The notes: generated from the sequence alone by a model not told the origin. DNA of 64,000 bases from Dokdonella_A sp963775445 (GCA_963775445.1 CAVZIT010000006.1:124001-188000); one strand, 5' to 3'; shown: positions 1 to 10,161, numbered from the stretch's first letter. A program made the numbers and translations.

Positions 1-415
1 TGACCTCGGCGCCAAGCGCCTGCAGGCCGCGAATATGGAGGTTCACCGGTCGGGATCCGATCGCACAACCGCCCGGCAAAGAGACATCGGCCTCGCCGAA
101 ACGCGCGACCAGCGGTCCGAGAACCAGGATCGACGCGCGCATGGTCTTGACCAGATCGTATGGCGCGAAATAACGATTGGCGGTGCGCGGGTCGACGTGA
201 ATTCGCATGCGCTCGTCGAGCACGAGCTGCACGCCCATCTGGCCGAGCAACTCCATGGTCGTCGTGACATCGTGCAGATGCGGCACGTTACCGATCGTGA
301 CCGGTCCGTCGGCCAGCAGGCAGGCGGCGAGAATCGGCAGCACCGCGTTCTTCGCACCGGAGATGCGCACATCGCCGTTCAGCGGCACGCCACCATTGAT
401 GATGATCTTGGCCAT
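1..415 (-). CDS. murA: UDP-N-acetylglucosamine 1-carboxyvinyltransferase, N-terminal part (cut by window edge)
   Basis: First committed step of peptidoglycan synthesis in the cytoplasm: transfers enolpyruvate from PEP to UDP-GlcNAc. About 138 residues are visible; the rest lies off the left edge. Seen: the start MAKIIINGG, the substrate-binding GAKNA motif with Lys22-Asn23, and the loop GGCAIGSRPV carrying the PEP-binding cysteine at about residue 117 (Cys115 of the E. coli enzyme), so a fosfomycin-sensitive type. Start chosen at the ATG reading down from 415. Downstream of ibaG on the same strand, as in many gammaproteobacteria. Confidence 0.96.
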   Translation of the reverse strand, partial: MAKIIINGGVPLNGDVRISGAKNAVLPILAACLLADGPVTIGNVPHLHDVTTTMELLGQMGVQLVLDERMRIHVDPRTANRYFAPYDLVKTMRASILVLGPLVARFGEADVSLPGGCAIGSRPVNLHIRGLQALGAEV

Positions 416-483
416 ATGATTCTGGATTCCGGTTCAGGGATTGGGCAGCGCCTGGTTATCGGCAGGCACCTGCTGATGATTCC

Positions 484-729
484 CTAGTCCCCAGCCCCGG
501 CTCCCGCTTCTTCCGGCGTCATGGCACGCAATGAGAGCGCGTGGATCGCACCGCCCATCAAATCGCCGAGCGTTGCATACACCATGCGGTGCCGCGCGAG
601 CGGCAGTTTGCCGGCGAATGCTGGACAGATCACGACGGCCTCGAAATGGACGCCATCCGCACCGTGGACATCTGCCTTGGCGTCGGCAAGCCCATTTTCG
701 ATAAGCTGTTGTATGGCCTTGGAATCCAT
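484..729 (-). CDS. ibaG: BolA-family protein IbaG
   Basis: Small 81-residue BolA-like protein; the family partners with monothiol glutaredoxins in Fe-S cluster handling and acid-stress response. Seen: N-terminal helix MDSKAIQQLIENGL, a central FEAVVICPAF strand where the family conserves a Cys, and LARHRMVYATLGDLM near the C-terminus with the typical R-H-R/K-x-VY pattern. Ends 68 bp before the murA start on the same strand, the usual ibaG-murA pairing. Diverges from kdsD across about 200 bp that must hold both promoters. Paralogues such as BolA itself are longer, which favours IbaG. Confidence 0.9.
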   Translation of the reverse strand: MDSKAIQQLIENGLADAKADVHGADGVHFEAVVICPAFAGKLPLARHRMVYATLGDLMGGAIHALSLRAMTPEEAGAGAGD

Positions 730-940
730 GATCTACCCGATATTGTGCGGCCCGGCTGCAACGATCGATGCCTTGCGTGCGTCCTGAAGCTTACGCACCA
801 GCGCAATCGCGACCTTGCGGATACAATGCTCGCGAGAATGGTACTCAATATCCGTCGCTCGCAAAAACCACGAAGTTGACGAGCCCTGATCGATGGCGCA
901 ACCCGGGATCCGCAATGTCCTGTCCGAAGGCCGAATCGCC

Positions 941-1963
941 ATGAGCGTCCAACCCCTCGACGCCATCCTGCCCCTCGCCAATCCGCTGCTGGATGAGAAA
1001 GCGCTGCGGCGCAGCGCCCACGACGTCATCGACACCGAGGCGCGCGCCATCGACATCTTGCATGATCGCATTGATCAGAGTTTCCTGCGCGCGTGCCAGC
1101 TCATGTTCGAATGCCGGGGACGCGTGGTCGTCTCGGGGATGGGCAAATCCGGACATGTGGCGCGCAAGGTGGCCGCGACGCTCGCGTCGACCGGAACACC
1201 CGCGTTCTTCGTCCATCCCGCCGAGGCCAGCCACGGCGATCTCGGCATGATCACACAAAAGGATGTCGTGCTCGCCATGTCGAACTCGGGCGAAACCGAC
1301 GAGCTCTTGACCATCCTGCCGCTGATCCGCCGCCAGGCCATTCCGCTGATTGTCATGACCGGCAAGGCCGCTTCGTCGCTCGCACGCATTGCCGACGTGC
1401 ATCTGGATGTCAGCGTACCGGCCGAAGCGTGTCCGCTCGGATTGGCGCCGACGGCAAGCACGACGGCTGCGCTGGTGATGGGCGATGCGCTCGCGATCGC
1501 GCTGCTCGAAGCGCGCGGTTTCACCGCCGAGGATTTTGCCCGCTCGCACCCGGCCGGCATGCTCGGACGGCAACTGTTGCTGCGCATCAGCGACATCATG
1601 CATGTCGGGGAGGAGATACCGACCATCGGCCCGGGGGCCAGCCTGAGCGAGGCATTGTTCGAGATGACACGCAAGGGCCTTGGCATGACCGCGATCGTCG
1701 ATGACGAACGGCGCATCGAAGGCGTATTCACCGATGGCGACTTGCGCCGCGCCGTGGACGATGGTGCGATCGACTTGCGCAAGACGCCGGTAACTCAGCT
1801 GATGACGCGCGGTGCGAAGACGATCGCCGCCGAAAAGCTCGCCGTCGAAGCCGCGCGCATGATGGAAGCGCACAAGATCCATGCGCTGCTCGTGGTGGGC
1901 GAAGACAAACGCGTCGTCGGGGCACTCAATATTCATGATCTGCTGCGCGCGCGGGTGGTTTGA
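941..1963 (+). CDS. kdsD: arabinose-5-phosphate isomerase (SIS + two CBS domains)
   Basis: Interconverts ribulose 5-phosphate and arabinose 5-phosphate, the first step of KDO synthesis for lipopolysaccharide. 340 residues: SIS sugar-isomerase domain at about 30-190 with the GMGKSGHVARK and SNSGETDE phosphosugar loops, then two CBS domains with FTDGDLRR in the first. The start at 941 is preferred because AAGG lies about 10 bp upstream and the length fits the family. An in-frame ATG at 893 would add 16 residues but has no ribosome binding site. First gene of the LPS block, separated from kdsC by about 450 bp. Confidence 0.95.
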   Translation: MSVQPLDAILPLANPLLDEKALRRSAHDVIDTEARAIDILHDRIDQSFLRACQLMFECRGRVVVSGMGKSGHVARKVAATLASTGTPAFFVHPAEASHGDLGMITQKDVVLAMSNSGETDELLTILPLIRRQAIPLIVMTGKAASSLARIADVHLDVSVPAEACPLGLAPTASTTAALVMGDALAIALLEARGFTAEDFARSHPAGMLGRQLLLRISDIMHVGEEIPTIGPGASLSEALFEMTRKGLGMTAIVDDERRIEGVFTDGDLRRAVDDGAIDLRKTPVTQLMTRGAKTIAAEKLAVEAARMMEAHKIHALLVVGEDKRVVGALNIHDLLRARVV

Positions 1964-2415
1964 GAGGCGAAGGGCGAAGGGCTGAGGGCTGAAGTCAACC
2001 AGCACGTTATCGCCTTCGACTGGTGGAATGCGCCGCTTGCCGTTGCGAAATCTTCCCGGCCGCCGACGAGCGGGATCGCACATCCGAAGCTGGTGCCGCA
2101 TGACACGATGCGCGACTGAAATACCCTACCCTGCACTCGCAAGTCTCTCCCCGCCAGCGGCGGTGAGCCGGGATTTCACGCGGCACCGCCGCGTGTCGGC
2201 GAACGGCCGGAATGGAATGCGCGATCAGGCTTGCGCGCGCAAGGATGCGCGAGAAGCCGCGGCAGGCGAAAACAGGGACGAACCAACACGAAGGAACTGA
2301 ATCCGATTGACCCCCAGCCGCCGTTCGGGCACCTTCACTCTTGGCTGGGAAAAAACCCCTCAGGTCCACCGTCCGTCAGTTCAACCACCCCTCAGCCCTC
2401 AATCCTCAAACCCGC
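1964..2415 (+). other. intergenic region between kdsD and kdsC, no gene seen
   Basis: About 450 bp. Short open frames here show no recognisable protein and overlap each other on both strands. It begins with purine-rich imperfect repeats of GGCGAAGG/GGGCTGAGG around 1966-1995, and similar CCCTCAGCCCTCAATCCTC text recurs just before kdsC around 2390-2405. No clear promoter or terminator was recognised. Confidence 0.5.
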
Positions 2416-2976
2416 ATGCCCAACAGCTCCCTCGCCAATCCACCCCCGGATGTCCTCGAACGCGCAGCGCGCATCCGCCTCGCCGTATTCGATGTCGATG
2501 GCGTTCTGACCGATGGGCACCTCTGGTACGCAGACGATGGTCGCGAGATAAAGGCCTTCCATGCGCACGATGGATTCGGTTTGAAGCGCCTGCTCGCCAA
2601 CGGCATCGAGGTCGCGATCATCACCGGACGTTCGAGCCCGCTGGTGACCGAACGAACGGCCGAACTCGGTATCGCACACGTGTACCAGGGACAGGACGAC
2701 AAGCCGGCTTGCCTCGCGCAATTGCTGCATGCGCTCAAGCTCGCGCCGGACCAGACCGCCTATACCGGAGACGACCTGCCCGACCTGGCCGCCATGCAAC
2801 AAGTCGGTCTCGCGTTGGCGGTACCCAGCGCGCATCCATGGGTGCGCGAACGCTGCCACTGGATCACGCGACGTGACGCAGGTGCCGGCGCCGTGCGTGA
2901 AGTGTGCGATCTGATCCTTGCCGCCCAGCACCGCGATGGATCAGAACTCGCCGCCTTCATGCGTACCCAACCGTAA
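2416..2976 (+). CDS. kdsC: 3-deoxy-D-manno-octulosonate 8-phosphate phosphatase
   Basis: Removes phosphate from KDO 8-phosphate to give KDO for LPS inner core. 186-residue HAD-family enzyme of the short C0 type. Seen: motif I VFDVDGVLTDG with the two catalytic Asp at about residues 26 and 28, motif II IITGRSS, and GDDLPDLAAM as motif III/IV. The start at 2416 (MPNSSLAN) fits family length; the frame stays open upstream to 2341, but those residues look like unrelated intergenic text. Its TAA overlaps the lptC ATG by one base, so the two are translationally coupled. Confidence 0.95.
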   Translation: MPNSSLANPPPDVLERAARIRLAVFDVDGVLTDGHLWYADDGREIKAFHAHDGFGLKRLLANGIEVAIITGRSSPLVTERTAELGIAHVYQGQDDKPACLAQLLHALKLAPDQTAYTGDDLPDLAAMQQVGLALAVPSAHPWVRERCHWITRRDAGAGAVREVCDLILAAQHRDGSELAAFMRTQP

Positions 2977-3542
2977 TGGGCCGTCGCTACTGGCTTGCCG
3001 CAACGTTGCTGGCGACGTTCGCCATCGTGACCCAGGTTCTGCTCTGGATCACGCGCCCGCGACCCGATGCGCAAACCTTCAGCGGACCGCCGCGTTCGGA
3101 TTACACATTGACCGATTTCACGCTTAACGCGCTCAATCCGTCCGGCCGGCTGAGTTTCGCCATTACCGCTCCGCGCCTTTCGAGGCGCGGCGACGACGGA
3201 TCGCTCAATGTGGACAAACCGCATTACGTGATCATCGACAGCAACGGGCTGCGCTGGCACGGTACCTCCGATTCGGCCTGGGTGGATCGCGCCGGCGCCA
3301 TCATGCGCATGCAAGGCGCCGTCGACATGACCCGCGATCCGGCGCCCAGACTGGACGCCGTCCATATCGTCACCGCCGACGTGACGGCGTGGCTCAAGCA
3401 AAAGCGCATGCAGACCGCGGCGCCGACGCAGATCACACAGCCTGGCTCTATACTTCGGGGCATCGGCATGAAGGCCGATCTCGACGCGCACACCCTCGAT
3501 CTGCTGGCCGAAGTCCATGGCACGTTTCGCAAGACCCGCTGA
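2976..3542 (+). CDS. lptC: LPS export ABC transporter periplasmic protein LptC
   Basis: Bitopic inner-membrane protein that accepts LPS from LptB2FG and hands it to LptA. 188 residues: one N-terminal membrane anchor (about residues 5-26, LAATLLATFAIVTQVLLW) followed by a periplasmic beta-jellyroll domain. Sequence conservation in this family is low; the call rests on the anchor, the length and the position between kdsC and lptA. Overlaps kdsC by one base and lptA by up to 26 bases. Confidence 0.9.
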   Translation: MGRRYWLAATLLATFAIVTQVLLWITRPRPDAQTFSGPPRSDYTLTDFTLNALNPSGRLSFAITAPRLSRRGDDGSLNVDKPHYVIIDSNGLRWHGTSDSAWVDRAGAIMRMQGAVDMTRDPAPRLDAVHIVTADVTAWLKQKRMQTAAPTQITQPGSILRGIGMKADLDAHTLDLLAEVHGTFRKTR

Positions 3543-4137
3543 TTTGCACCCTGCTCGCTGGCTGGCGTTCGGCATTGCGTTCGGCATTGGCGCGTATTGC
3601 AGCAACGCGCCAGCGCTGGAAAGCGACCGCACCCAGGTATTGAACGTCGATGCGGCGCAATTGCACGCCGATCCGAAACGCGATCTCACGTTGCTGACCG
3701 GTGACGTGCGCCTCACGCAAGGCAGCATCAAGGCCGACGGCGACAAGGCTACGGTGTATCAGGATGCAAACCATCGCATCGTTCGCGTCGTGTTGGTGGG
3801 TGCGCCCGCGCACTTCCAGCAGCAACTCGACAACAACGGCGGCCTGATGCACGGGCGTGCCACGAATATCGACTACCACGCCAACACCGATGTCGTCGAC
3901 CTCGATGGCGATGTGTTCGTCGTGCAGGAAAACCGCGGCGAATTCCGGGGCCGGCATCTGGTCTACAACACCGCGACCGGTGAGATGCAGGGCGGCGGTG
4001 AGCAACCCGGCGGCCGTGTACACCTGCGCATGCTTCCGAAACAGCAAGCCACCCCAAAGAAAGGCGCCACGCCGGCGAAGGACGCTGCAAAACCGGCTGC
4101 CCAGCAGAAAAAGCCCCCCGACAAGCAGGGGGCTTGA
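3517..4137 (+). CDS. lptA: LPS transport periplasmic bridge protein LptA
   Basis: Periplasmic beta-jellyroll protein that bridges LptC and LptD across the envelope. 206 residues from the ATG at 3517, which overlaps lptC. An in-frame TTG at 3544 just after the lptC stop gives a 197-residue version with a cleaner signal peptide ending near SNAPALES. Seen: the OstA-like repeats LNVDAAQLHADPKRDLTLLTG and GRATNIDYHANTDVVDLDGDV. The C-terminus is a Lys/Pro/Ala-rich tail (about residues 175-206) beyond the folded domain. TGA overlaps the lptB ATG. Confidence 0.93.
   Translation: MARFARPADLHPARWLAFGIAFGIGAYCSNAPALESDRTQVLNVDAAQLHADPKRDLTLLTGDVRLTQGSIKADGDKATVYQDANHRIVRVVLVGAPAHFQQQLDNNGGLMHGRATNIDYHANTDVVDLDGDVFVVQENRGEFRGRHLVYNTATGEMQGGGEQPGGRVHLRMLPKQQATPKKGATPAKDAAKPAAQQKKPPDKQGA
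4111..4135 (+). promoter_or_regulatory. terminator-like hairpin at the lptA/lptB junction
   Basis: AAGCCCCC (4111-4118) and GGGGGCTT (4128-4135) form a perfect 8-bp stem with a 9-base loop, ending one base before the lptB ATG at 4137. An A-run precedes it, so on the minus strand it reads as a stem followed by T5, like an intrinsic terminator. On the coding strand it lacks a T tail and may instead influence lptB initiation. It also encodes part of the lptA tail (KKPPDKQG), so chance from codon use is possible. Confidence 0.4.
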
Positions 4138-4856
4138 TGCTGAGCGCCGAGGGTCTCGCGAAGAGCTTTCGCGGTCGCAGCGTGGTGCGCGGGTTCGAGT
4201 TCACGCTCGATCAAGGCGATATTGTCGGCCTGCTCGGTCCAAACGGCGCCGGCAAGACGACCTGCTTTTACATGATCGTCGGATTGATCGCAGCCGATGC
4301 CGGGGTGATCCGGCTCGATGAGCGCGACATCACGCTGCTACCGATGCATCTGCGCGCGCGCCTCGGGGTCGGTTACCTGCCTCAGGAGCCATCGGTATTC
4401 CGTCGCTTGAGCGTGGCCGAGAACATCCTCGCCATCCTTGAACTGCGACCGGATCTGGATGGCGCCGGACGCCGCGCCGAACTCGAAAGCCTGCTCGACG
4501 AATTGCAGATCGCGCACATTGCCGATGCCAGAGGCTTCAGTCTCTCCGGCGGCGAGCGCCGGCGCGTCGAGATCACCCGCGCGCTCGCCGCGCGTCCGCG
4601 GTTCCTGCTGCTCGACGAGCCGTTCGCCGGCATCGACCCGATTTCGGTGGTCGAAATCCAGCGCATTGTGCGCCAGCTGAAATCGCGCGGCATCGGCATC
4701 CTGATCACCGATCACAACGTGCGCGAAACGCTTGGCATCTGCGATCGCGCCTATGTCATGAACGAGGGCGAGATCCTGGCGCAAGGACCGCCAGCCGAAG
4801 TGCTTGCCAACGATCAGGTCCGCGAGGTCTATCTCGGCCGCGAATTCCGCATGTAG
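4137..4856 (+). CDS. lptB: LPS export ABC transporter ATP-binding protein LptB
   Basis: Cytoplasmic ATPase of LptB2FGC that powers LPS extraction from the inner membrane. 239 residues with Walker A GPNGAGKTT (about 34-42), Q-loop YLPQEPSVFRRL, signature LSGGERRR, Walker B FLLLDEPFAG and switch His in LITDHNVRE. The YLPQEPSVFR and FAGIDP segments are typical of LptB rather than general ABC ATPases. The ATG at 4137 overlaps the lptA stop as TGATG; a TTG at 4134 is also in frame. Followed by a 226-bp gap before rpoN. Confidence 0.98.
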   Translation: MLSAEGLAKSFRGRSVVRGFEFTLDQGDIVGLLGPNGAGKTTCFYMIVGLIAADAGVIRLDERDITLLPMHLRARLGVGYLPQEPSVFRRLSVAENILAILELRPDLDGAGRRAELESLLDELQIAHIADARGFSLSGGERRRVEITRALAARPRFLLLDEPFAGIDPISVVEIQRIVRQLKSRGIGILITDHNVRETLGICDRAYVMNEGEILAQGPPAEVLANDQVREVYLGREFRM

Positions 4857-5082
4857 GTGCCGGAATGCCTTCCCGGGGTCGCGCGCAGCACCGCTCGCGG
4901 GGCCGACGTCAAGTCCTGTGCGCCGCGAATGCTTGGGTTAGGATAGCCCGTGTGAGCATCGGCGCTGCGATCGTGGAAAAAACGTCGTCCGCTCCGCGCT
5001 CCTTTCAGGATGCCCTGGTCCATCCAGCACGCTCGTTGGATGGATCGGGACACCGCGTACGTACAAGGTTCGAATCCGCGGC

Positions 5083-6501
5083 ATGAAACCCGCCCTTCAA
5101 TTACGCCTCAACCAGCAACTCGCGCTGACGCCGCAGCTCCAGCAGGCCATTCGCCTGCTTCAGCTCTCGCGCCTGGAACTGGAGCTCGAGCTCAATCAGG
5201 CGCTTGAGGCCAATCCGCTGCTGGAGGTCGAGGAGATTGAGGATCCCGACGAAGCAGAAGCCGAGCCGGACGGCCTGGACAATCAGGAACAGGCCGCTCC
5301 CGAGCCTGAGCCCGAAGCGGAGGCGGACGACATTCCGCTCGATCTTGCATACGAACGTCAGGAATATCGAGGCACTGCGCCGGATGACGAGGAACGCGAG
5401 TCGCAGGATGCGGAGGTCGAGGATCTTCGCGACCACTTGCTGTGGCAGCTCAACCTGACGCCGATGTCGTCTTGCGATCGTGCCATTGCCACGGCGCTGA
5501 TCGATGCGGTGGACGACGACGGCTATCTCGGCGAAACCAATGAAACCATCTGCGCCAGCCTGACCGGCTTTTTCGAAGTCGACGTGGATGAAGTCGAAGC
5601 CGTACGGCACCGCCTGCAGCGCTTCGATCCACCGGGCGTCGCCAGCCGTTGTCTGCGCGAATGCCTGGCGGTGCAATTGGAGACCATGGACGCCGACACG
5701 CCTGGCATAAAGGTGGCGCGCACACTGGTGAACGACCACCTCGAATTGCTCGCGCGAAACGATCGCCAGCGCATGTGCCAGAAACTCGGCACCGACGAAG
5801 GCGGCTTGACGCTCGCCATCGCTCTGATCCGTTCGCTGACGCCCAAGCCGGGCGCTGGCTTCAGCGGCGTTGCAGCCGAATACGTGGCGCCCGATGCTTA
5901 CGCCTGGAAAAGCAATGGACGCTGGCAAGTCGCGCTCGCCGGCAATTGCCAGCCGAGGCTCGGCATCAATGCGCATTACGCCGGTCTCATTGCCAAGGCA
6001 CGGCGCGACGATGCGAACTACCTGCGGGGACAGCTGCAGGAAGCACGCTGGCTGATCAAGAGCCTCAAGGCGCGCGCGGAAACGCTGCTCAAGGTCGCGG
6101 GCGCCATCGTGCAGGCCCAGGAAGCGTTCCTCGAATTCGGCGCGGAGGCCATGCGCCCACTGGTGCTCAAGGACGTCGCCGAAGACATCGGCATGCACGA
6201 ATCGACCGTGAGTCGCGTCACCACGCGCAAGTATCTTCGCACTCCGCGCGGAACGTTCGAGTTCAAGTATTTCTTCTCCAGCAGCGTATCGACTGTCGAC
6301 GGCGGCAGCGCCTCGGCGACAGCGATCCAGGCGATGATCCGCAAGCTCATCGATGAAGAGCCCTCGACGCGTCCGCTGTCGGATCAAGCGCTCACGAGCG
6401 AACTCAATCGCCGCGGCATTTCCGTGGCACGGCGCACCGTCGCCAAGTATCGCGAAGGCATGAACATCCTCTCATCCAACGAACGCTGTCGCCTGGATTG
6501 A
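5083..6501 (+). CDS. rpoN: RNA polymerase sigma-54 factor
   Basis: Alternative sigma factor needing AAA+ activators. 472 residues: region I (MKPALQLRLNQQLALTPQLQQ, Gln-rich activator-interacting segment), an acidic region II (about 50-110), core-binding region, then the DNA-binding part with the HTH and the RpoN box ARRTVAKYR near residues 455-463. Full length for the family. Position between lptB and hpf matches the conserved gammaproteobacterial rpoN locus. Confidence 0.98.
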   Translation: MKPALQLRLNQQLALTPQLQQAIRLLQLSRLELELELNQALEANPLLEVEEIEDPDEAEAEPDGLDNQEQAAPEPEPEAEADDIPLDLAYERQEYRGTAPDDEERESQDAEVEDLRDHLLWQLNLTPMSSCDRAIATALIDAVDDDGYLGETNETICASLTGFFEVDVDEVEAVRHRLQRFDPPGVASRCLRECLAVQLETMDADTPGIKVARTLVNDHLELLARNDRQRMCQKLGTDEGGLTLAIALIRSLTPKPGAGFSGVAAEYVAPDAYAWKSNGRWQVALAGNCQPRLGINAHYAGLIAKARRDDANYLRGQLQEARWLIKSLKARAETLLKVAGAIVQAQEAFLEFGAEAMRPLVLKDVAEDIGMHESTVSRVTTRKYLRTPRGTFEFKYFFSSSVSTVDGGSASATAIQAMIRKLIDEEPSTRPLSDQALTSELNRRGISVARRTVAKYREGMNILSSNERCRLD

Positions 6502-6674
6502 GCATCGATGAACAACAGGAGTCGATTGACGGACATTTCAATCATGGTGACAACACCGACCGTGATCGTCCGGCGGCATCCATGGCGCATTCTCGGGAAC
6601 ACCATGCGCCGGCAACCGGTCAAAACAGCAACGTGCCCAATGCAAGCGGCCCCCATCAACGCGGAGGAAGCATC

Positions 6675-6995
6675 ATGCAGATTCATGTAAAGGGTCATCA
6701 GATCGACGTTACCCCCGCCCTGCACAATTATGTAACCAGCAAGTTCGAACGCCTGTCGCGCCATTTCGATCATGTGATCGAGCTCAATATCGTCCTCGGC
6801 GTCGAAAAACTGCTGCACAAGGCCGAGGCCACGGTACAACTCAGTGGCAAGCAGTTGCACGCGGATGCAACGTCCCAGGACATGTATGCGGCAATCGACG
6901 CGCTCGTGGACAAACTCGACATTCAGATCGTCAAGCACAAGGAAAAGCTGACCAACCACCACGCCGACGCGGTGCGCGCGGCGCGCTACGAATAA
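6675..6995 (+). CDS. hpf: ribosome hibernation promoting factor (short HPF/YfiA type)
   Basis: Binds the 30S subunit in stationary phase and promotes 100S dimers. 106 residues starting MQIHVKGHQIDVTPALHNYV, with the beta-alpha-beta fold segments FERLSRHFDHV and DMYAAIDALVDKLDIQIVKHKEK typical of the family. The ATG at 6675 is chosen because GGAGGAAG lies at 6663-6670; the frame is open further upstream (to 6498), but that part has no similarity to the family. No long C-terminal domain, so the short form. Confidence 0.95.
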   Translation: MQIHVKGHQIDVTPALHNYVTSKFERLSRHFDHVIELNIVLGVEKLLHKAEATVQLSGKQLHADATSQDMYAAIDALVDKLDIQIVKHKEKLTNHHADAVRAARYE

Positions 6996-7168
6996 CCCCC
7001 GACGCCACGGCTTGGGTCCAAGAGAAAAAGTCGATCGACTCGACCGCGGTTGCCGCCGTCGACCGGATCGGGCAACGTGCGCAGGTGAGCGATCACGTCG
7101 CGTCTGGCCGGCGCAGCGAAGTGCGGGATCGTGGGTCATGTTTCGACTGACGGAGGCGGCGCTCATCC

Positions 7169-7633
7169 ATGCGATTTCTTGATCTTCTGCCTGCCGAGCG
7201 GATACGCACGCAAGTCGCGGCCGTCGACAAGCCGCAACTGATCGAAGTGCTTGCCGGGATTCTGGCCCCCTCGGATGATGCCCGGTCCGTCGGCGATGCC
7301 TTGCGCGCGCGCGAGCGTCTCGGTTCGACAGGTCTCGGGCACGGTGTCGCGATTCCGCATGGTCGCAGCCAGACCATCGAGGACGCGCGCGCGGCCTTCG
7401 TGCGGCTCGCACAACCGCTCGATTGGGGTTCTGCCGATGGCCGTCCCGTGGATCTGGTCGTCGCCCTCGTGGTGCCGGCGCATTTTACCGACCAGCATCT
7501 GGAGTTGCTTGCCGAATTCGCTTCCATCTTGTCCGATGCAGAAGTGACTGCCGCCCTGCGCGAGGCGCCGGATGCACGCGCGCTGCGCGCGCAACTCGAA
7601 CGCAGCGCTGCGATCGGCGCGGCAACAGGCTGA
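7169..7633 (+). CDS. ptsN: nitrogen-regulatory PTS EIIA component
   Basis: Phosphoacceptor of the regulatory PTS; links the EI/HPr chain to potassium and nitrogen control instead of sugar uptake. 154 residues, EIIA-fructose/mannitol-like fold. Seen: the active-site His in GHGVAIPHGR (about residue 65) and the LLAEFASILSD helix. GGAGG at 7152-7156 precedes the start. Next gene is hprK, 8 bp downstream, so co-transcription is likely. Confidence 0.95.
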   Translation: MRFLDLLPAERIRTQVAAVDKPQLIEVLAGILAPSDDARSVGDALRARERLGSTGLGHGVAIPHGRSQTIEDARAAFVRLAQPLDWGSADGRPVDLVVALVVPAHFTDQHLELLAEFASILSDAEVTAALREAPDARALRAQLERSAAIGAATG

Positions 7634-7641
7634 GCGTCGCC

Positions 7642-8585
<944 letters not shown>

Positions 8586-8592
<7 letters not shown>

Positions 8593-9494
8593 ACGCGCGC
8601 AGCGAGGATTTGGTGAAACCCGGCAACGGCAATACACCACAGCGCACGCAACTGATCGTGGTCACTGGCTTGTCCGGGTCGGGCAAGACTGTCGCCCTGC
8701 ACACGCTCGAGGATCTCGATTACTACTGCGTCGACAATCTGCCGGCCGCGCTGACGCCGGCCTTCGTCCAGGCGATCGCGCACGGACCGACGACCCACCC
8801 GCGCCTCGCGGTCGGGCTGGATGTGCGCAACCGCGCCGAGGACCTGCATCGCCTGCCGCAGATTCTCGCCGAGTTGGCGAAATCCGAAATCGATTACCGG
8901 CTGATTTTTCTCGACACCCGTGACGAGGTGCTGATCAAGCGTTATTCGGAGACGCGCCGACGCCATCCCCTATCCTGGGATCGCGGCCTGGTGGATACGA
9001 TCGCGCTCGAACGTCAGCTGCTCAAACCGCTGCTCGCAATTGCCGATCGCGTGATCGACACCAGCGAATTGAACGTGCATCAGTTGCGCCGCGCGATCAT
9101 CAGCGAAATGGAGCTGAGTCCCGGCGCACTTACCCTGCTGTTCGAGTCGTTTGCCTACCGGCGCGGCGTGCCGAGCGACGCGGACTTCGTGTTCGACGCA
9201 CGTTGCCTGCCGAATCCGCATTGGGAAACCAATCTGCGGCCGCTTTCGGGGAAAGACGCCGCCGTGCGCGAGTGGCTCGATGGCAAACCCGATGTCGTGC
9301 GTTTTCGCGACGACGTGGTCGAGTTTCTCGATCATTGGCTGGAGCGTTTCGAAGTCGATGGCCGCAGCTACGTGACGATCTGCATCGGCTGCACGGGCGG
9401 ACGTCACCGGTCGGTGTATCTGGCCGAGCAAATGGCCGCGCATTTTCGCGAAAGTCACGACCGGGTGCTGACTTACCACCGGGAAATCGAATGA
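8586..9494 (+). CDS. rapZ: RNase adapter protein RapZ
   Basis: P-loop nucleotide-binding protein; in E. coli it guides RNase E to the GlmZ sRNA and senses glucosamine-6-phosphate. 302 residues: Walker A GLSGSGKT at 28-35, DNLP switch segment, RRRHPLS motif, and the conserved C-terminal CIGCTGGRHRSVYLAE. Overlaps hprK upstream and the EIIA gene downstream (ATGA), so tightly coupled. Whether it controls GlmS here cannot be told from the window, as no sRNA partner was recognised. Confidence 0.96.
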
Positions 9495-9886
9495 ACCGGG
9501 TCGGGGTGCTGCTGCTGACGCACGAGGCCATGGGTGCAGCGCTCGTCGCAGCGGCGCGCCACGTGCTTGGTCGCCTCCCGCTGCCCGTAGGGGTGCAGGA
9601 AGTCGCAGCCGACGCCGATCCCGAACAATTGCTGCGCACGGCTGCCGGGCGCGCGCGCGAACTCGATGGTGGCGGCGGCGTACTCGTGTTGTCGGATCTG
9701 TACGGTGCCACGCCCTGCAACATCGCTCAGCGATTGCCCGATCTAGGAGTGCGCATGCATTGTGTTTCAGGACTCAATCTCCCGATGTTGCTGCGCGTAC
9801 TCAATTATCCCGAACAGGGCCTTGATGAACTCGCCGAAACCGCGGCAAGCGGCGGACGCGGCGGAATTTTCATCGACCATGCTTGA
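9491..9886 (+). CDS. PTS mannose-type EIIA protein
   Basis: 131-residue EIIA of the mannose family: MNRVGVLLLTHEAMG places the phosphorylated His at residue 11, with the DLYGATPCNIA loop typical of ManX N-terminal domains. No EIIB, EIIC or EIID gene is next to it, so it is probably a regulatory phosphocarrier, as in other proteobacterial hprK-rapZ-EIIA-HPr-EI clusters. Overlaps rapZ at the start and ptsH at the end. Confidence 0.92.
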   Translation: MNRVGVLLLTHEAMGAALVAAARHVLGRLPLPVGVQEVAADADPEQLLRTAAGRARELDGGGGVLVLSDLYGATPCNIAQRLPDLGVRMHCVSGLNLPMLLRVLNYPEQGLDELAETAASGGRGGIFIDHA

Positions 9887-10148
9887 GCGCAATATCACCA
9901 TCATCAACCGCCTCGGACTGCACGCGCGCGCCGCGGCCAAACTGGTGCAGACGCTGCACGATCACAACGCCAATGTCTTCATTGCGTATCGCGGCAAGGA
10001 AATAAACGCCAAGAGCATCATGGGCGTCATGATGCTCGCCGCCGGGCTTGGCGCCGAATTGACGCTGCGTACCGAAGGGCCGGATGAAGAGGCGGCCATG
10101 ACCAGCATGGTGGAACTGATCGAGCGCAAGTTCGACGAGGGCCAATGA
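9879..10148 (+). CDS. ptsH: phosphocarrier protein HPr
   Basis: 89 residues. Both phosphorylation sites are visible: His15 in NRLGLHARAAAK (target of EI) and Ser46 in NAKSIMGVMML (target of HprK). Starts inside the end of the EIIA gene (8-bp overlap) and is followed 13 bp later by ptsI. Length and motifs are standard, so the protein should be functional in a regulatory PTS. Confidence 0.97.
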   Translation: MLERNITIINRLGLHARAAAKLVQTLHDHNANVFIAYRGKEINAKSIMGVMMLAAGLGAELTLRTEGPDEEAAMTSMVELIERKFDEGQ

Positions 10149-10161
10149 GCGGCGCGGCCCG

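Noticed and set aside
845..2101. 418-codon open frame on the - strand opposite kdsD
   Set aside because: Mirror of kdsD with no recognisable domain.
5065..5080. GGTTCGAATCC, resembling a tRNA T-loop, just before rpoN
   Set aside because: No matching acceptor, D-arm or anticodon stem can be drawn around it; chance match.
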